Notes: a model not told the origin generated them from the sequence alone. 42,876 nt of DNA from Bacillota bacterium (GCA_023397905.1 JAEWSZ010000097.1:1-42876), one strand, 5' to 3'. Counted from the first letter of the stretch, positions 26,175 to 34,462 are shown. Numbers and translations: made by a program.

Positions 26175-27482
26175 ATGAAAAAAATTGTTTTTATCGGTGC
26201 GGGCAGCATGGTCTTCACCAGGAATTTAGTCCGCGATATACTCACTTACCCGGCCTTGGCCGACTGCGAAATCGCCTTGGTGGATATCCATGAGGAGAAG
26301 CTGGCCCTGGTTAAAAAGGTTGTTGAAAATATTATCGCCCAGGGGAAGTATTCCGCTAAGGTAACTGCAACTACTGACCGGCGGCAGGCTCTGCCCAATG
26401 CCGACGGCGTTTTGATCACCGTTACGGCGGGCAAACCTGACACCGCCCATATTAACCTTGAAATTCTCATGAAATATGGCGTTGATATTTGTGTGGGGGA
26501 TACCAGAGGCCCCGCCGGAATTTTTACAATGCTCCGCACCTTGCCGCTCTTGCTGGATATATGCGCAGATATAAGCGAGCTGGCTCCCAAAGCCATCGTG
26601 CTCAATTATACAAATCCGATGGCTATGCTTTGCCGGGCGCTGCAGGATAAAACAGACCTGCAAATTACCGGACTGTGCCACAGCGTGCAAGGCACGGTCG
26701 GGATGCTGGCCCGATGGATTGGCGCGCCTGTGGAGGAACTCTCCTATCTGTGCGCCGGTATCAATCACCAGGCCCACTATATCAGGCTGGAGTGGAACGG
26801 CAAGGACGCCTATCCTCTGCTTAGAGAGGCAATGAAGGACCCAGCGGTCCTCAACGAGGAGCAAGTCCGCAACGAAATGTTCCTGCAGCTTGGCTACTAT
26901 GTAACAGAATCCAGCGGCCACGCATCCGAATACGTCCCCTGGTTCAGAAAACGCAAAGATCTGCTGGAGCGATTCTGTACTCACGGCACGGGATGGAATC
27001 CGGGGCTTCATGAGATGGGAGTGGATTTCAGCACAAATCATGATAATTGGCGGGAAGAGTTCTCAAAATGGCTGGAAGCCGATATTGACCTTAACAGGGG
27101 CGAGGAGTATGCCTCCAGCATATTCAACGCATGTTTCGGCGATCAGACCCCTTTCTTATTTAACGGCAACATACGTAACTTCGGCATCATAGACAACCTG
27201 CCCTATGGCTGCTGTGTAGAAGCGCCCACTGTGGCGTCAAAGGACGGACTGCAGGGCATTCATGTGGGCAGCATCCCGGATGCGCTTGCTATAATGAACA
27301 CACAGCACGCCCTGTGTGAAGAATTGGCTGTTAAAGGCTTCTTCGGCGCAAACAGAGAAGATATCTTCCACGCAATCTGCATGGACCCGCTGACCAGCGC
27401 TGTTCTGAGCCTCGGCGAAATCAGGAAGATGACGGATGAGCTGTTCGCGGCAAACATGGAGTTCCTCCCCATGTTCAAATAA
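26175..27482 (+). CDS. melA: GH4 alpha-galactosidase, MelA-type, NAD- and Mn-dependent
   Basis: A 435-residue cytoplasmic enzyme predicted to cleave alpha-galactosides by the GH4 redox-elimination mechanism. The Rossmann NAD motif is at the N terminus (FIGAGSMVFTRNLVRD). Metal ligands are C168 (LCHSVQGT) and H198 (INHQAHY). The CHSV tetrapeptide is that of the alpha-galactosidase subgroup of GH4, in contrast to CHEV in alpha-galacturonidases. The ATG at 26175 has AAGAAGGAT upstream. It lies 125 bases after the permease and probably belongs to the same regulon. The activity call rests on the motif, so moderate confidence. Confidence 0.85.
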   Translation: MKKIVFIGAGSMVFTRNLVRDILTYPALADCEIALVDIHEEKLALVKKVVENIIAQGKYSAKVTATTDRRQALPNADGVLITVTAGKPDTAHINLEILMKYGVDICVGDTRGPAGIFTMLRTLPLLLDICADISELAPKAIVLNYTNPMAMLCRALQDKTDLQITGLCHSVQGTVGMLARWIGAPVEELSYLCAGINHQAHYIRLEWNGKDAYPLLREAMKDPAVLNEEQVRNEMFLQLGYYVTESSGHASEYVPWFRKRKDLLERFCTHGTGWNPGLHEMGVDFSTNHDNWREEFSKWLEADIDLNRGEEYASSIFNACFGDQTPFLFNGNIRNFGIIDNLPYGCCVEAPTVASKDGLQGIHVGSIPDALAIMNTQHALCEELAVKGFFGANREDIFHAICMDPLTSAVLSLGEIRKMTDELFAANMEFLPMFK

Positions 27483-27534
27483 TTGTATTTTTGCCGTGGT
27501 CAGTCCTCGCAGATTCGGAAAGACTTTTTGTGAC

Positions 27535-27612
27535 TTGGCAATATACTGCCAACCGGTTGTATTCTATCACCCGCAGTGTTAGAACAGTGATAGAAGTGAT
27601 AGAAACTGATAC
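27535..27612. repeat. Cluster of small inverted and tandem repeats
   Basis: TTGGCA-atatac-TGCCAA is a perfect inverted repeat (27535-27552). TTCTATCAC (27562-27570) and GTGATAGAA (27087+500, that is 27587-27595) form a second perfect inverted repeat with a 16-base loop. AGTGATAGA occurs twice in tandem (27586-27603), with a weaker third unit AACTGATAC (27604-27612). It lies just after the GH4 gene, where base composition and gene content change. Confidence 0.7.
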
Positions 27613-27724
27613 AAAGGGTGATGCTATAAAAATGAATGAAAGTGAAACCGTTGAATTAGTATGTTGAAGAGGCACTCGGGTCTGGTTAGCACTTGGCCAC
27701 TGGCAGTTTTACAAAAAGTAATTA

Positions 27725-28039
27725 ATGATTCAAAGAATAAATTTGTACATTTCAGAGATAATCAGAAATACAACACTCCCGGCAGTTATGGACTACTATC
27801 TGAAAAGCTCAGATGATTATTTGAAGGATAAGGATATAATTGACATAATTCTGAATTATATGAATAAGAAAGACGACAGTATAGTTACAGTTAATGAACG
27901 GGCATATGAGCTATTTGGGGATGAAAAGTCCTTTAAGGGCGATGAAAAAAACAGAAGCCGTGGGGAGATTGTGTTGAAAACGGTGTCACGATGCCCATTG
28001 GTTGGGCAGCATAGACAAATAATTTCAATGGTAGTATAA
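27725..28039 (+). pseudogene. Truncated gene, possibly the N terminus of a Wadjet JetD-like protein
   Basis: An open frame of 104 codons from ATG 27725, with no ribosome site. The first about 85 residues look like a real protein (helical, charged). The segment VTVNERAYELFGDEKSFKGD resembles the R/E-rich (E)LFGDEK motif of the DUF3322 part of JetD, the Wadjet nuclease subunit. After GEIVLK (about 27980) the sequence turns into a non-protein-like tail, consistent with a deletion. No JetA, JetB or JetC partner is present. The family link is from memory of the motif and is tentative; it could also be an unrelated hypothetical gene. Confidence 0.35.
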
Positions 28040-28065
28040 TAAACATATTATAAGCATATAATACT
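28033..28065. promoter_or_regulatory. Imperfect palindrome upstream of the antitoxin, candidate autoregulatory operator
   Basis: An AT-rich region bounded by AGTAT and ATACT and containing three TATAAT-like hexamers lies 25-57 bases before the antitoxin ATG. Phd/YefM antitoxins usually repress their own promoter through such sites. Because it is so AT-rich, chance symmetry is possible. Confidence 0.3.
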
Positions 28066-28089
28066 GCTATGTGAGAGGTGATTTACATA

Positions 28090-28374
28090 ATGAACATCAA
28101 ACCTTCTGCAGCAATTAGGAAGAATTACAACGAAATATCTGAGATATGCAAACATTCAGGAGAACCCGTTTTTCTCACTAAAAATGGCGAGGGTGATCTT
28201 GTGGTCATGGATATTGAAACCTTTGCAAGAAGGGAGAGCATGCTCAAATTGCGGGAAAACCTTATTATCGCGGAAGAAGGAAGGTTATACGGGAAGCCCG
28301 GTCATACCATTGATGAGGTGTCTGAAATGATGAAAGCCGCTGTCCGTGAGGTGCTGGATGGACAACGAAAATAA
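28090..28374 (+). CDS. Phd/YefM-family antitoxin
   Basis: A 94-residue protein with the Phd/YefM N-terminal DNA-binding fold (IKPSAAIRKNYNEISEICKH, then EPVFLTKNGEGDLVVMDIET) and a C-terminal tail (VSEMMKAAVREVLDG) expected to wrap the toxin. The ATG at 28090 has GAGAGGTG nine bases upstream; an in-frame GTG at 28078 would overlap that motif. It overlaps the toxin gene by 17 bases, the usual antitoxin-first order. It probably neutralises the toxin and represses the operon. Confidence 0.87.
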   Translation: MNIKPSAAIRKNYNEISEICKHSGEPVFLTKNGEGDLVVMDIETFARRESMLKLRENLIIAEEGRLYGKPGHTIDEVSEMMKAAVREVLDGQRK

Positions 28375-28675
28375 AAGCTATAGGGTGATTATTTCCGATG
28401 AAGCCACTCAAATGCTGGTATCTCATGCACGGTTTCTGGCACAGGTAAGTGAGTCCGCAGCGTTGCATCTGATTGAAGTCTTTCAGAAAAAAGCTCAATC
28501 TTTGGAAGTGTTTCCGGAACGAAATCCATGGTTGTCTGACCCTCTGATTCCATCAGGGAAATACCTAAAGCTCCTGATTGAAAAGCGATACCTGTTGATT
28601 TATAAAATTAGCGGAAGTACTGTTTACATTGAGGCGGTTGTGGACACCCGACAGGATTATGGCTGGTTGTTATAA
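28358..28675 (+). CDS. RelE/ParE-superfamily toxin
   Basis: A 105-residue basic protein of the type II toxin fold: YRVIISDEATQMLVSHARFL (strand-helix), then LIEVFQKKAQSLEVFPERNP and the C-terminal strands YLKLLIEKRYLLIYKISGST, YIEAVVDTRQDY. The D-T-R-Q-D-Y end is typical of the family. The ATG at 28358 lies within the antitoxin gene, so translation is coupled. Whether it cleaves ribosome-bound mRNA (RelE-like) or poisons gyrase (ParE-like) cannot be told from sequence. Confidence 0.85.
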   Translation: MDNENKSYRVIISDEATQMLVSHARFLAQVSESAALHLIEVFQKKAQSLEVFPERNPWLSDPLIPSGKYLKLLIEKRYLLIYKISGSTVYIEAVVDTRQDYGWLL

Positions 28676-28718
28676 GTAAATGCACAAAGTATTCTATTTT
28701 CTGGCAATGGTCGTCTTT

Positions 28719-29729
28719 TCATTCCCCGTCAATTGAGAAATTGGGCGCATACTTTATTGCCAGGCGTATTGCTTCTTCCATGCTTACTGAGCTTGCGATT
28801 CCCATACCGGCAATATCCATGGCGGTACCGTGATCTACGGACGTCCTGAGAATGGGCATACCGTTGGTTATGGAAATCGTACGTTCGAAGTCCAGGGTTT
28901 TGGTTGCAATATGTCCCTGGTCATGGTAGAGTGACAAAACGCTGTTATATCGTCCCTGGAGTGCCAGATGGAAAACTGAATCGGCACTTACAGGCCCCAC
29001 AACGTTATACCCCATTTTCTGCAATTCTTCTACGGCCGGGAATACCGCCTTCATCTCTTCGTCTCCGAACAGCCCGTGTTCACCGCTGTGGGGGTTTAGT
29101 CCCGCAATCGCCATTGTACCGTCTTTTACTCCCAATTGCCGCAGTGCTGAGGTGCAACGCAAAACATAATCCACAATCCGATCTTTGGTAATCAGATCAC
29201 AGGCTTTACGCAGTGAAACATGACGCGAAAGGAAGAATACCCTCATGTCGTGAACCTCAAACATAGTCAGCGGATCCGGAGTATTGGTAAGTGCTCCGAA
29301 GATTTCAGTATGCCCTATGTAGTTGACTCCGCCAATTTTCAGAGATTCCTTGTTGATCGGGGGAGTACAAACCGCATCTGCAACTCTCTTGTTGGCAAAT
29401 TCAATACATCCGGCAATATATTCATATGCCGCTTTGCCGCACATACCTGACACTTCGCCAAGCCGCAGACTGTTTATATCAACATTCCGCATATCAATTA
29501 AGTCCACAAGGCCGTCCTTATATAGTCCTTCCTCCGGCCGCTCTATAACATTTATACCGATATCCGGCATGCCCGGAAATGCGAGAGCCTGCTCCAGGAC
29601 TTGATAGTCTCCTACAACAAATGATCTTGAGCGGCTGGTAATTTCTTTTTTTGACATTGCCTTCAGTACAATCTCCGGCCCGACTCCTGCCGGATCTCCC
29701 ATGGGAATTGCTATTACTGGTCTGTTCAT
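28719..29729 (-). CDS. pdxA2: PdxA2-type 4-phospho-D-threonate/D-erythronate dehydrogenase
   Basis: A 336-residue PdxA-family dehydrogenase. It has the N-terminal MGDPAGVGPEIV, metal-site histidines in YIGHTEIFG, GLNPHSGEHGLFGDEE and SLYHDQGHIATKTL, and the C-terminal RTSVDHGTAMDIAG. In the true pyridoxal pathway PdxA stands with other pdx genes. Here it lies 20 bases after a DUF1537 kinase gene, the arrangement established for catabolism of D-threonate and D-erythronate. The predicted reaction is NAD-dependent oxidation and decarboxylation of the 4-phosphate to dihydroxyacetone phosphate. The ATG at 29729 follows GAAAGGAAA. Confidence 0.88.
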   Translation of the reverse strand: MNRPVIAIPMGDPAGVGPEIVLKAMSKKEITSRSRSFVVGDYQVLEQALAFPGMPDIGINVIERPEEGLYKDGLVDLIDMRNVDINSLRLGEVSGMCGKAAYEYIAGCIEFANKRVADAVCTPPINKESLKIGGVNYIGHTEIFGALTNTPDPLTMFEVHDMRVFFLSRHVSLRKACDLITKDRIVDYVLRCTSALRQLGVKDGTMAIAGLNPHSGEHGLFGDEEMKAVFPAVEELQKMGYNVVGPVSADSVFHLALQGRYNSVLSLYHDQGHIATKTLDFERTISITNGMPILRTSVDHGTAMDIAGMGIASSVSMEEAIRLAIKYAPNFSIDGE

Positions 29730-29749
29730 GATAATAGTTTCCTTTCAAT

Positions 29750-31054
29750 TTATATTTTTGATTCCGTCAGTTTGGATTTTAAATAGTCTATACTTGTTAA
29801 TATGGCATCTTTTCCTCCGACCATGCCTCCTTTGGTAATTATCTTAAGCGTCTGGTTTTGAACAGTATTGATTTCGCCATATACTGCCAGCGGAATAACC
29901 TCATCCACCAGCTTGATTCCCGTTGCACCCAGCTTCCGGCAGACAGAGACTGCGATATCGCCGCCGCTCAAAAACAGCCCTTTAAACTCTTTCCGAGCTT
30001 TTAACACCCGGCTGGTAACCTCTGCAATCGCGTCATTGATTCTCACTGACAAATCATTCTCGGTGTATCCGTATTGTTTTATATAAGGCTCAAAATCAAC
30101 GCAATTCCGGGGGAAAATGCTTGATATGATTACGCTGCAAACATCATAGCCGTCACAGTTGGATAATAATTCGTTTACAGCGTATGCTATCTGATTTTCT
30201 CTGCGGATATCGTTATCTACAATTTCTTTAATATCCAAAAATACATTATAAACTCTTCCGGTTGCTAAAAGTGCTGTCACTTGCTCCCGGGCAATTGGGT
30301 TGACTGTGCCGATTGCCGCAAGAACCTTTCTCCCGTTATCTTCTGGTAGCACTTGCCTTTTGACTAAAGCAGCTGTAAATGGGCCGGGATCAACTGCCGC
30401 AAATTTTACGCCGCTTTCGATAACTGCTTGCGCAATTATATCCAGATCCTTATTGCATTGTCCGTCAAAGATGATATTTCTGATATTCCCTGAGCACAGC
30501 TCCTTAATCTTTTGAGATAACAGACGGGGATCTTCCGTCAGATCCTTCAGATATATTGATTCCACATTATATTTGGACTGTTGTCTGAATAACTCTGCGG
30601 GTTGTGAGGTGCGTACCGGATTTTTAGGATCCATGGACACGGAGGTTTTTTCAAGGGGTACCTGATTTACCAGCAAATACCCTCCGATTTGTATTCTCCC
30701 GGCATCCGGAAAACACGGAACGATCATTGCCACAGTGTCTTCACCTAATACATCCAGCAATGCATCTGTCTCGCTGCCAAGATTACCGCGCAGTGTTGAG
30801 TCAATCCGTTTAGAATATATTTGCGTTTCCGGTCCGGAAAAATGCCGTACTGCCTGCCGGACCTTGTTATAAGCTTCTGCAGGGACCATACTTCTGCTGT
30901 CGGTCGAAAATGCAATGCAGTCATATTGAGAAAGCCCGGATGTCTCTGCTGCAAAGGATATTGCGGTATAGGCAGCAAGTCCGTTTTTTGCCGCCATAAC
31001 GCCGGCCGCATTTGCACCGGTCAGATCATCCGCCAGTATCAATATCTTAGGCAT
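29750..31054 (-). CDS. Four-carbon acid sugar kinase (DUF1537 family)
   Basis: A 434-residue cytoplasmic kinase predicted to phosphorylate a four-carbon sugar acid (D-threonate, D-erythronate or similar) for the PdxA2 enzyme encoded next. The N-terminal sugar-acid-binding domain begins ILADDLTGANAAGVMAAKNG and includes YSKRIDSTLRGNLG. The C-terminal ATP-binding domain has LFLSGGDIAVSVCRKLG and GGMVGGKDAILTSIDYLKS. GGGGAGGGAAT precedes the ATG at 31054. Which acid is used cannot be decided from sequence. Confidence 0.9.
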   Translation of the reverse strand: MPKILILADDLTGANAAGVMAAKNGLAAYTAISFAAETSGLSQYDCIAFSTDSRSMVPAEAYNKVRQAVRHFSGPETQIYSKRIDSTLRGNLGSETDALLDVLGEDTVAMIVPCFPDAGRIQIGGYLLVNQVPLEKTSVSMDPKNPVRTSQPAELFRQQSKYNVESIYLKDLTEDPRLLSQKIKELCSGNIRNIIFDGQCNKDLDIIAQAVIESGVKFAAVDPGPFTAALVKRQVLPEDNGRKVLAAIGTVNPIAREQVTALLATGRVYNVFLDIKEIVDNDIRRENQIAYAVNELLSNCDGYDVCSVIISSIFPRNCVDFEPYIKQYGYTENDLSVRINDAIAEVTSRVLKARKEFKGLFLSGGDIAVSVCRKLGATGIKLVDEVIPLAVYGEINTVQNQTLKIITKGGMVGGKDAILTSIDYLKSKLTESKI

Positions 31055-31123
31055 ATTCCCTCCCCAAAAACCGTAATTAAAATTTATATATGTTTTGATA
31101 GAAAATGTTAGTTTGTGTTTTAA

Positions 31124-31139
31124 AATGTTTATTTACATT
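31124..31139. promoter_or_regulatory. Inverted repeat over the -10 and start site, candidate DeoR operator
   Basis: AATGT-N6-ACATT is a perfect 5-bp inverted repeat overlapping the -10 of the divergent kinase-pdxA2 promoter. A bound repressor here would block transcription. The divergent DeoR gene is the natural candidate, though AT-rich context makes this tentative. Confidence 0.35.
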
Positions 31140-31165
31140 ATAAATGGACTTATATGTAAAGTCAA
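31137..31165 (-). promoter_or_regulatory. Sigma-A promoter for the DUF1537 kinase-pdxA2 operon
   Basis: On the minus strand TTGACT (31165-31160) and a perfect TATAAT (31142-31137) are 17 bases apart. Transcription would start near 31130, about 75 bases before the kinase ATG. Confidence 0.8.
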
Positions 31166-31260
31166 CATTCTTTTAAAAATAACCGGAATCAATGTTTTGT
31201 AAAATATTTCTATAATATCAAAGAGGTCTTAAAAGATGATTTAATTTGTTCGATCTTGTA

Positions 31261-31290
31261 TTGACATCTTTAGAATAAATAGTTTATGCT
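31261..31290 (+). promoter_or_regulatory. Candidate sigma-A promoter for the DeoR regulator
   Basis: A perfect TTGACA (31261-31266) is followed after 18 bases by TATGCT (31285-31290), a 4/6 match. It lies about 50 bases before the regulator start. Confidence 0.5.
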
Positions 31291-31337
31291 TAAAAAGTGT
31301 ATTGTTAAAATTTCATGTGGATTATAAGTGGGGATTT

Positions 31338-32096
31338 ATGCTTGCTGAACAGCGCTTGGAAAATATTATGCAGATCATTAAGAATCAGGGCTTTGCTGAG
31401 GTGGATAAGCTTGCCGGTAAATTGAAAGTCAGTGAGATGACCATCCGGCGGGATTTGCAGAAACTCAGTGAGATGGGGCTCATCACGCGTAACCATGGTG
31501 GTGCTTCCCTGCTGTCTTCAGCACAGGTCGAAAATGATTATGCTTTAAAAAAATCCCAGAACCAGGAAAACAAAAAGAAAATTGCTGCCAAAGCGCTTTC
31601 ATATATTCACAATAACGATGCGGTTTACTTAGACGGCGGCACTACCACCTTTGAAATAGCCTCGCAGCTTCACCGGTTCAAAAATCTGACGGTAGTAACT
31701 AACGATATTGTTATAGCGGCCGAATTAGCAAAAGCTGATGTGGAAATCATCATGGTGGGCGGGAGAATTCAAAAGAAAACCAAGACAATCATAGGACAGT
31801 ATGCGATAGATTTTATCAAACAATTTCATGTTACCAGTGTTTTTTTAGGCACATCATCCATCAATCAGAACTTCGATGTTTTTTCTCCCACAATAGGGAA
31901 GGCGGTTTTGAAAAAGGCAGTGCTCGGAATTGCCGAACAGTCTTTTCTTGTGGCGGATGCAAGCAAATTTTATGGCTATTCGCTTAACAGGTTTGGTAAT
32001 CTGTCCGATTTTACAGGTGTAATTACTAATATGGAATTTTCTGACGGTGAACGTAAAAAAATTTCTGATTTAAAAATTAATATGATCACCCTCTAA
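31338..32096 (+). CDS. DeoR-family transcriptional regulator
   Basis: A 252-residue repressor, the usual length for the family. It has the N-terminal winged helix-turn-helix (LAEQRLENIMQIIKNQGFAE, then LKVSEMTIRRDLQKLSEMGL) and the C-terminal sugar-phosphate-sensing domain (YLDGGTTTFEIASQL, IIMVGGRIQKKT, FLGTSSI). The ATG at 31338 is chosen because GTGGGGAT lies before it and this gives the standard N terminus; in-frame starts upstream would add about 12 odd residues. It is divergent from the DUF1537 kinase-pdxA2 operon, which it probably represses until a phosphorylated intermediate appears. Confidence 0.9.
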   Translation: MLAEQRLENIMQIIKNQGFAEVDKLAGKLKVSEMTIRRDLQKLSEMGLITRNHGGASLLSSAQVENDYALKKSQNQENKKKIAAKALSYIHNNDAVYLDGGTTTFEIASQLHRFKNLTVVTNDIVIAAELAKADVEIIMVGGRIQKKTKTIIGQYAIDFIKQFHVTSVFLGTSSINQNFDVFSPTIGKAVLKKAVLGIAEQSFLVADASKFYGYSLNRFGNLSDFTGVITNMEFSDGERKKISDLKINMITL

Positions 32097-32277
32097 AAGG
32101 CATATCAAACTTTATAATCTCTACTCAGCAATTTGTTTTGTTTATTTTATAAATATTTAACTTTAATCCGGCGGGAGTCCTTCGTGTGAAAGTAAAAGGG
32201 GCTTCTGTTCTTTTTAACAGGTTAGGCGGAGGCGTAATATTCATGCGGTGAAGGTTTGCCGGTGGTATGGAAAGGCA

Positions 32278-32299
32278 GGCAGCTTAATAATCAGCTGCC
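32278..32299 (-). terminator. Hairpin overlapping the LacI stop codon
   Basis: GGCAGCT (32278-32284) and AGCTGCC (32293-32299) form a perfect 7-bp stem around an 8-base loop that includes most of the stop codon. No T run follows on the minus strand, so terminator function is uncertain. The rest of 32097-32290, between the convergent DeoR and LacI genes, shows no gene. Confidence 0.35.
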
Positions 32300-33322
32300 G
32301 CCTGTCCTATTGGCAACGCTGTTCCGGATTACTAATTTTGTCGACAACTCAATTTTAATTATTTCCTGAGCATCGTCTTGAATCATGGAAATCAGCCGGT
32401 TAACAGCAAGCATCCCAAATTGGGCCTTTGGCACTGCCATTGTGGTAAGTGCCGGTTCAATAATCTTGGCGATGGGTACATCATCAAGACCGATAACAGA
32501 GACATCCTCAGGTACGCGGTATCCCTTGCCTGTGAGTGCTTTTATACAGGATACGGCAATAATATCATTATCTGCAAAAAAAGCTGTTGGCAAGTCTCTT
32601 ACCCCAGAAAGATACTGAATCATATCATTATATGCACTCTCTGAAGTGGGAGAAATATTTACAATACGGTCTTCCAAATCGCCCTTTTCACCGACAATGG
32701 AGCGCATAGCCGTTTTATAGCCCTGCATACGCTCACGGAAATTGTTAATCGCAACTTTGGAACTGAGATACCCGATATCGGTATGTCCGGACTGATAAAG
32801 ATAGGACACTGATTTTAAAGCACCCTGAAAATTGTTGATTACAACACAATTATAATCGTATTCCGGAAAATAATTATCCAATACCACTACGGGAATATTA
32901 AGTGAAGAAAAATAATCCAAATCACTACTTTCCATTTCTGTGGCCAACAAAATAATTCCATCGCTTTTGGATGACATAATAGAATACAATTGCTCGGAAA
33001 TATTCTGATGCTTATAGAAATAATTGATTATCAGACTATATCCACATTTTTTGGTTTGAGCATCAATACCTTGAGTCAATTCTGCAAAGAAAGGCGTATC
33101 CGAAACTACGTCTCCGTGCTTTTTATAAATAATTAACTGGATAAATTTCCTGGATACCTCTGAAATAACCTTTGTGGGCTTCTGATAACCCATTTCAACA
33201 GCGGCATCTAAAACCATCTGCCTGGTCTCCTTGCTTATTCCCGGCCGGTTGTTGAGCGCCATGGAAACAGCGGAAGGAGAGATATTCAGTTGACGTGCAA
33301 TGTCTTTAGCATTTATTTTCAA
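32291..33322 (-). CDS. LacI-family transcriptional repressor
   Basis: A 343-residue repressor. It has the N-terminal helix-turn-helix (INAKDIARQLNISPSAVSMA), the hinge region (AAVEMGYQKPTKV) and a periplasmic-binding-protein-like sensor domain (KSDGIILLATE, PTAFFADNDIIAVSCIKALT, ISVIGLDDVPIA-like). The start is TTG at 33322, fixed by a perfect AGGAGGTG (33334-33327) four bases upstream and the exact family N terminus. It is divergent from the transketolase operon, which it most likely controls in response to the imported sugar. Confidence 0.92.
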   Translation of the reverse strand: MKINAKDIARQLNISPSAVSMALNNRPGISKETRQMVLDAAVEMGYQKPTKVISEVSRKFIQLIIYKKHGDVVSDTPFFAELTQGIDAQTKKCGYSLIINYFYKHQNISEQLYSIMSSKSDGIILLATEMESSDLDYFSSLNIPVVVLDNYFPEYDYNCVVINNFQGALKSVSYLYQSGHTDIGYLSSKVAINNFRERMQGYKTAMRSIVGEKGDLEDRIVNISPTSESAYNDMIQYLSGVRDLPTAFFADNDIIAVSCIKALTGKGYRVPEDVSVIGLDDVPIAKIIEPALTTMAVPKAQFGMLAVNRLISMIQDDAQEIIKIELSTKLVIRNSVANRTGGS

Positions 33323-33343
33323 GTTACACCTCCTCTGAATAAT

Positions 33344-33371
33344 ATTATAACAAATACTTAAAAAAAGTAAA
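33344..33371 (-). promoter_or_regulatory. Candidate promoter for the LacI gene
   Basis: On the minus strand an extended -10 TGTTATAAT (TATAAT at 33349-33344) lies 16 bases after TTTACT (33371-33366). The start would fall about 15 bases before the TTG codon. Confidence 0.5.
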
Positions 33372-33544
33372 TAAATTTAGAACTATTTTAAAATTATTTA
33401 GTAAATTTTTATCTGAATATTTAATTGAATTTTAAAATACAATAAATTCTGCTATTCTTTGGAAAACAGAAATAGATATATATTTTTACCATAAAACCTA
33501 TCAATATAATAGAAAAATATATAAATATATTACAAAAAAGACTA

Positions 33545-33573
33545 TTGACATTTATTAAATTTAATAATATATT
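33545..33573 (+). promoter_or_regulatory. Sigma-A promoter of the transketolase-isomerase-transporter operon
   Basis: A perfect TTGACA (33545-33550) and TATATT (33568-33573) are separated by 17 bases. Transcription would start near 33580, 65 bases before the GTG start. A perfect AT-only palindrome (33569-33582) overlaps the -10. The remaining LacI-transketolase gap (33374-33544) is very AT-rich, with no gene. Confidence 0.78.
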
Positions 33574-33644
33574 TATAAATATTCAGAACAAACATATTCC
33601 TCGAATTAAGTAAAGCTACTATGAAATTGAAAAGGAGAATTGTT

Positions 33645-34460
33645 GTGAAAATAAAATTTGAGAAAATTGCATTTTTAAGAAGGTTGGATGTATTGGATAT
33701 GGTCATGAATGCGCAAAGTGGCCATATTGGCGGCAGTATGTCCAGTATGGATATACTCGTTTGTTTGTATTACAGGATTATGAATATTCAGAATATTAAG
33801 GAAGGCTCTCCTGACAGGGACCGTTTTATTATGAGCAAAGGGCACTGTGCACAAGCTCTTTATGCTGTTTTGGCAGACTGCGGATTCTTCCCCGCAGAGG
33901 AGCTTTCCAGTTTTGCAGCTTTTGATACTAAACTTGCAGAACATCCCACTAAAAAAGCAGCTGGGATTGAGGTAGCAACCGGGGCATTAGGGCATGGGCT
34001 TTCTGTGGGAGTAGGTATGGCAATAGGCCTTAAGCAGGACAAGAGCCCGGCGAAGGTTTATGTTCTGATGGGAGATGGAGAACAGGCGGAGGGTGCTATC
34101 TGGGAGTCGGTAATGGCAGCGGGTAAATTTGGCCTGGATAATCTGATTGGGATTATTGACCGCAACCGGCTTCAGATCAGCGGTTCTACAGAGGAAGTCA
34201 TGCCACTGGAGGATCTGGAGGCTAAATACCGTTCCTTTGGCTGGGATGTTGTTATATGTGATGGGAATGACAGCGATGAGCTATATTCGAAGCTTTCCTC
34301 ACCTGCGAAAGGAAAGCCCGTGATGGTAATTGCAAATACTGTAAAAGGATATGGCTCTTCAGTTATGGAAAACAAAGCAAGCTGGCATCATCATGTGCCG
34401 ACTGAGGAAGAATATCAGCGGATTAAAAGTGATTTTATGGAACGGATTGAGGAGGGTTAA
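33645..34460 (+). CDS. Split transketolase, N-terminal (TPP-binding) subunit
   Basis: A 271-residue subunit carrying the thiamine-diphosphate and metal site: GHIGGSMSSMDIL, KGHCAQALYAV, G143-D144-G145 (MGDGEQAEGAIWE) and the metal-binding Asn about 27 residues later (GIIDRNRLQ). The start is GTG 33645 with AAAGGAGAA upstream; the ATG at 33621 would lie before that motif. The C-terminal half of the enzyme is the next gene, three bases away. It transfers two-carbon ketol units; here the substrate is probably the phosphoketose made by the kinase and isomerase downstream. Confidence 0.93.
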   Translation: MKIKFEKIAFLRRLDVLDMVMNAQSGHIGGSMSSMDILVCLYYRIMNIQNIKEGSPDRDRFIMSKGHCAQALYAVLADCGFFPAEELSSFAAFDTKLAEHPTKKAAGIEVATGALGHGLSVGVGMAIGLKQDKSPAKVYVLMGDGEQAEGAIWESVMAAGKFGLDNLIGIIDRNRLQISGSTEEVMPLEDLEAKYRSFGWDVVICDGNDSDELYSKLSSPAKGKPVMVIANTVKGYGSSVMENKASWHHHVPTEEEYQRIKSDFMERIEEG

Positions 34461-34462
34461 TT

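Noticed and set aside
26226..27041. A 271-codon open frame on the minus strand inside the GH4 gene.
   Set aside because: The sense frame carries all GH4 motifs; the antisense frame is a codon-bias shadow.
33569..33582. A perfect 14-bp palindrome (ATATTTATAAATAT) over the -10 of the transketolase operon, considered as the LacI operator.
   Set aside because: It is made only of A and T in a very AT-rich gap and lacks the central CG of typical LacI operators, so chance is likely.
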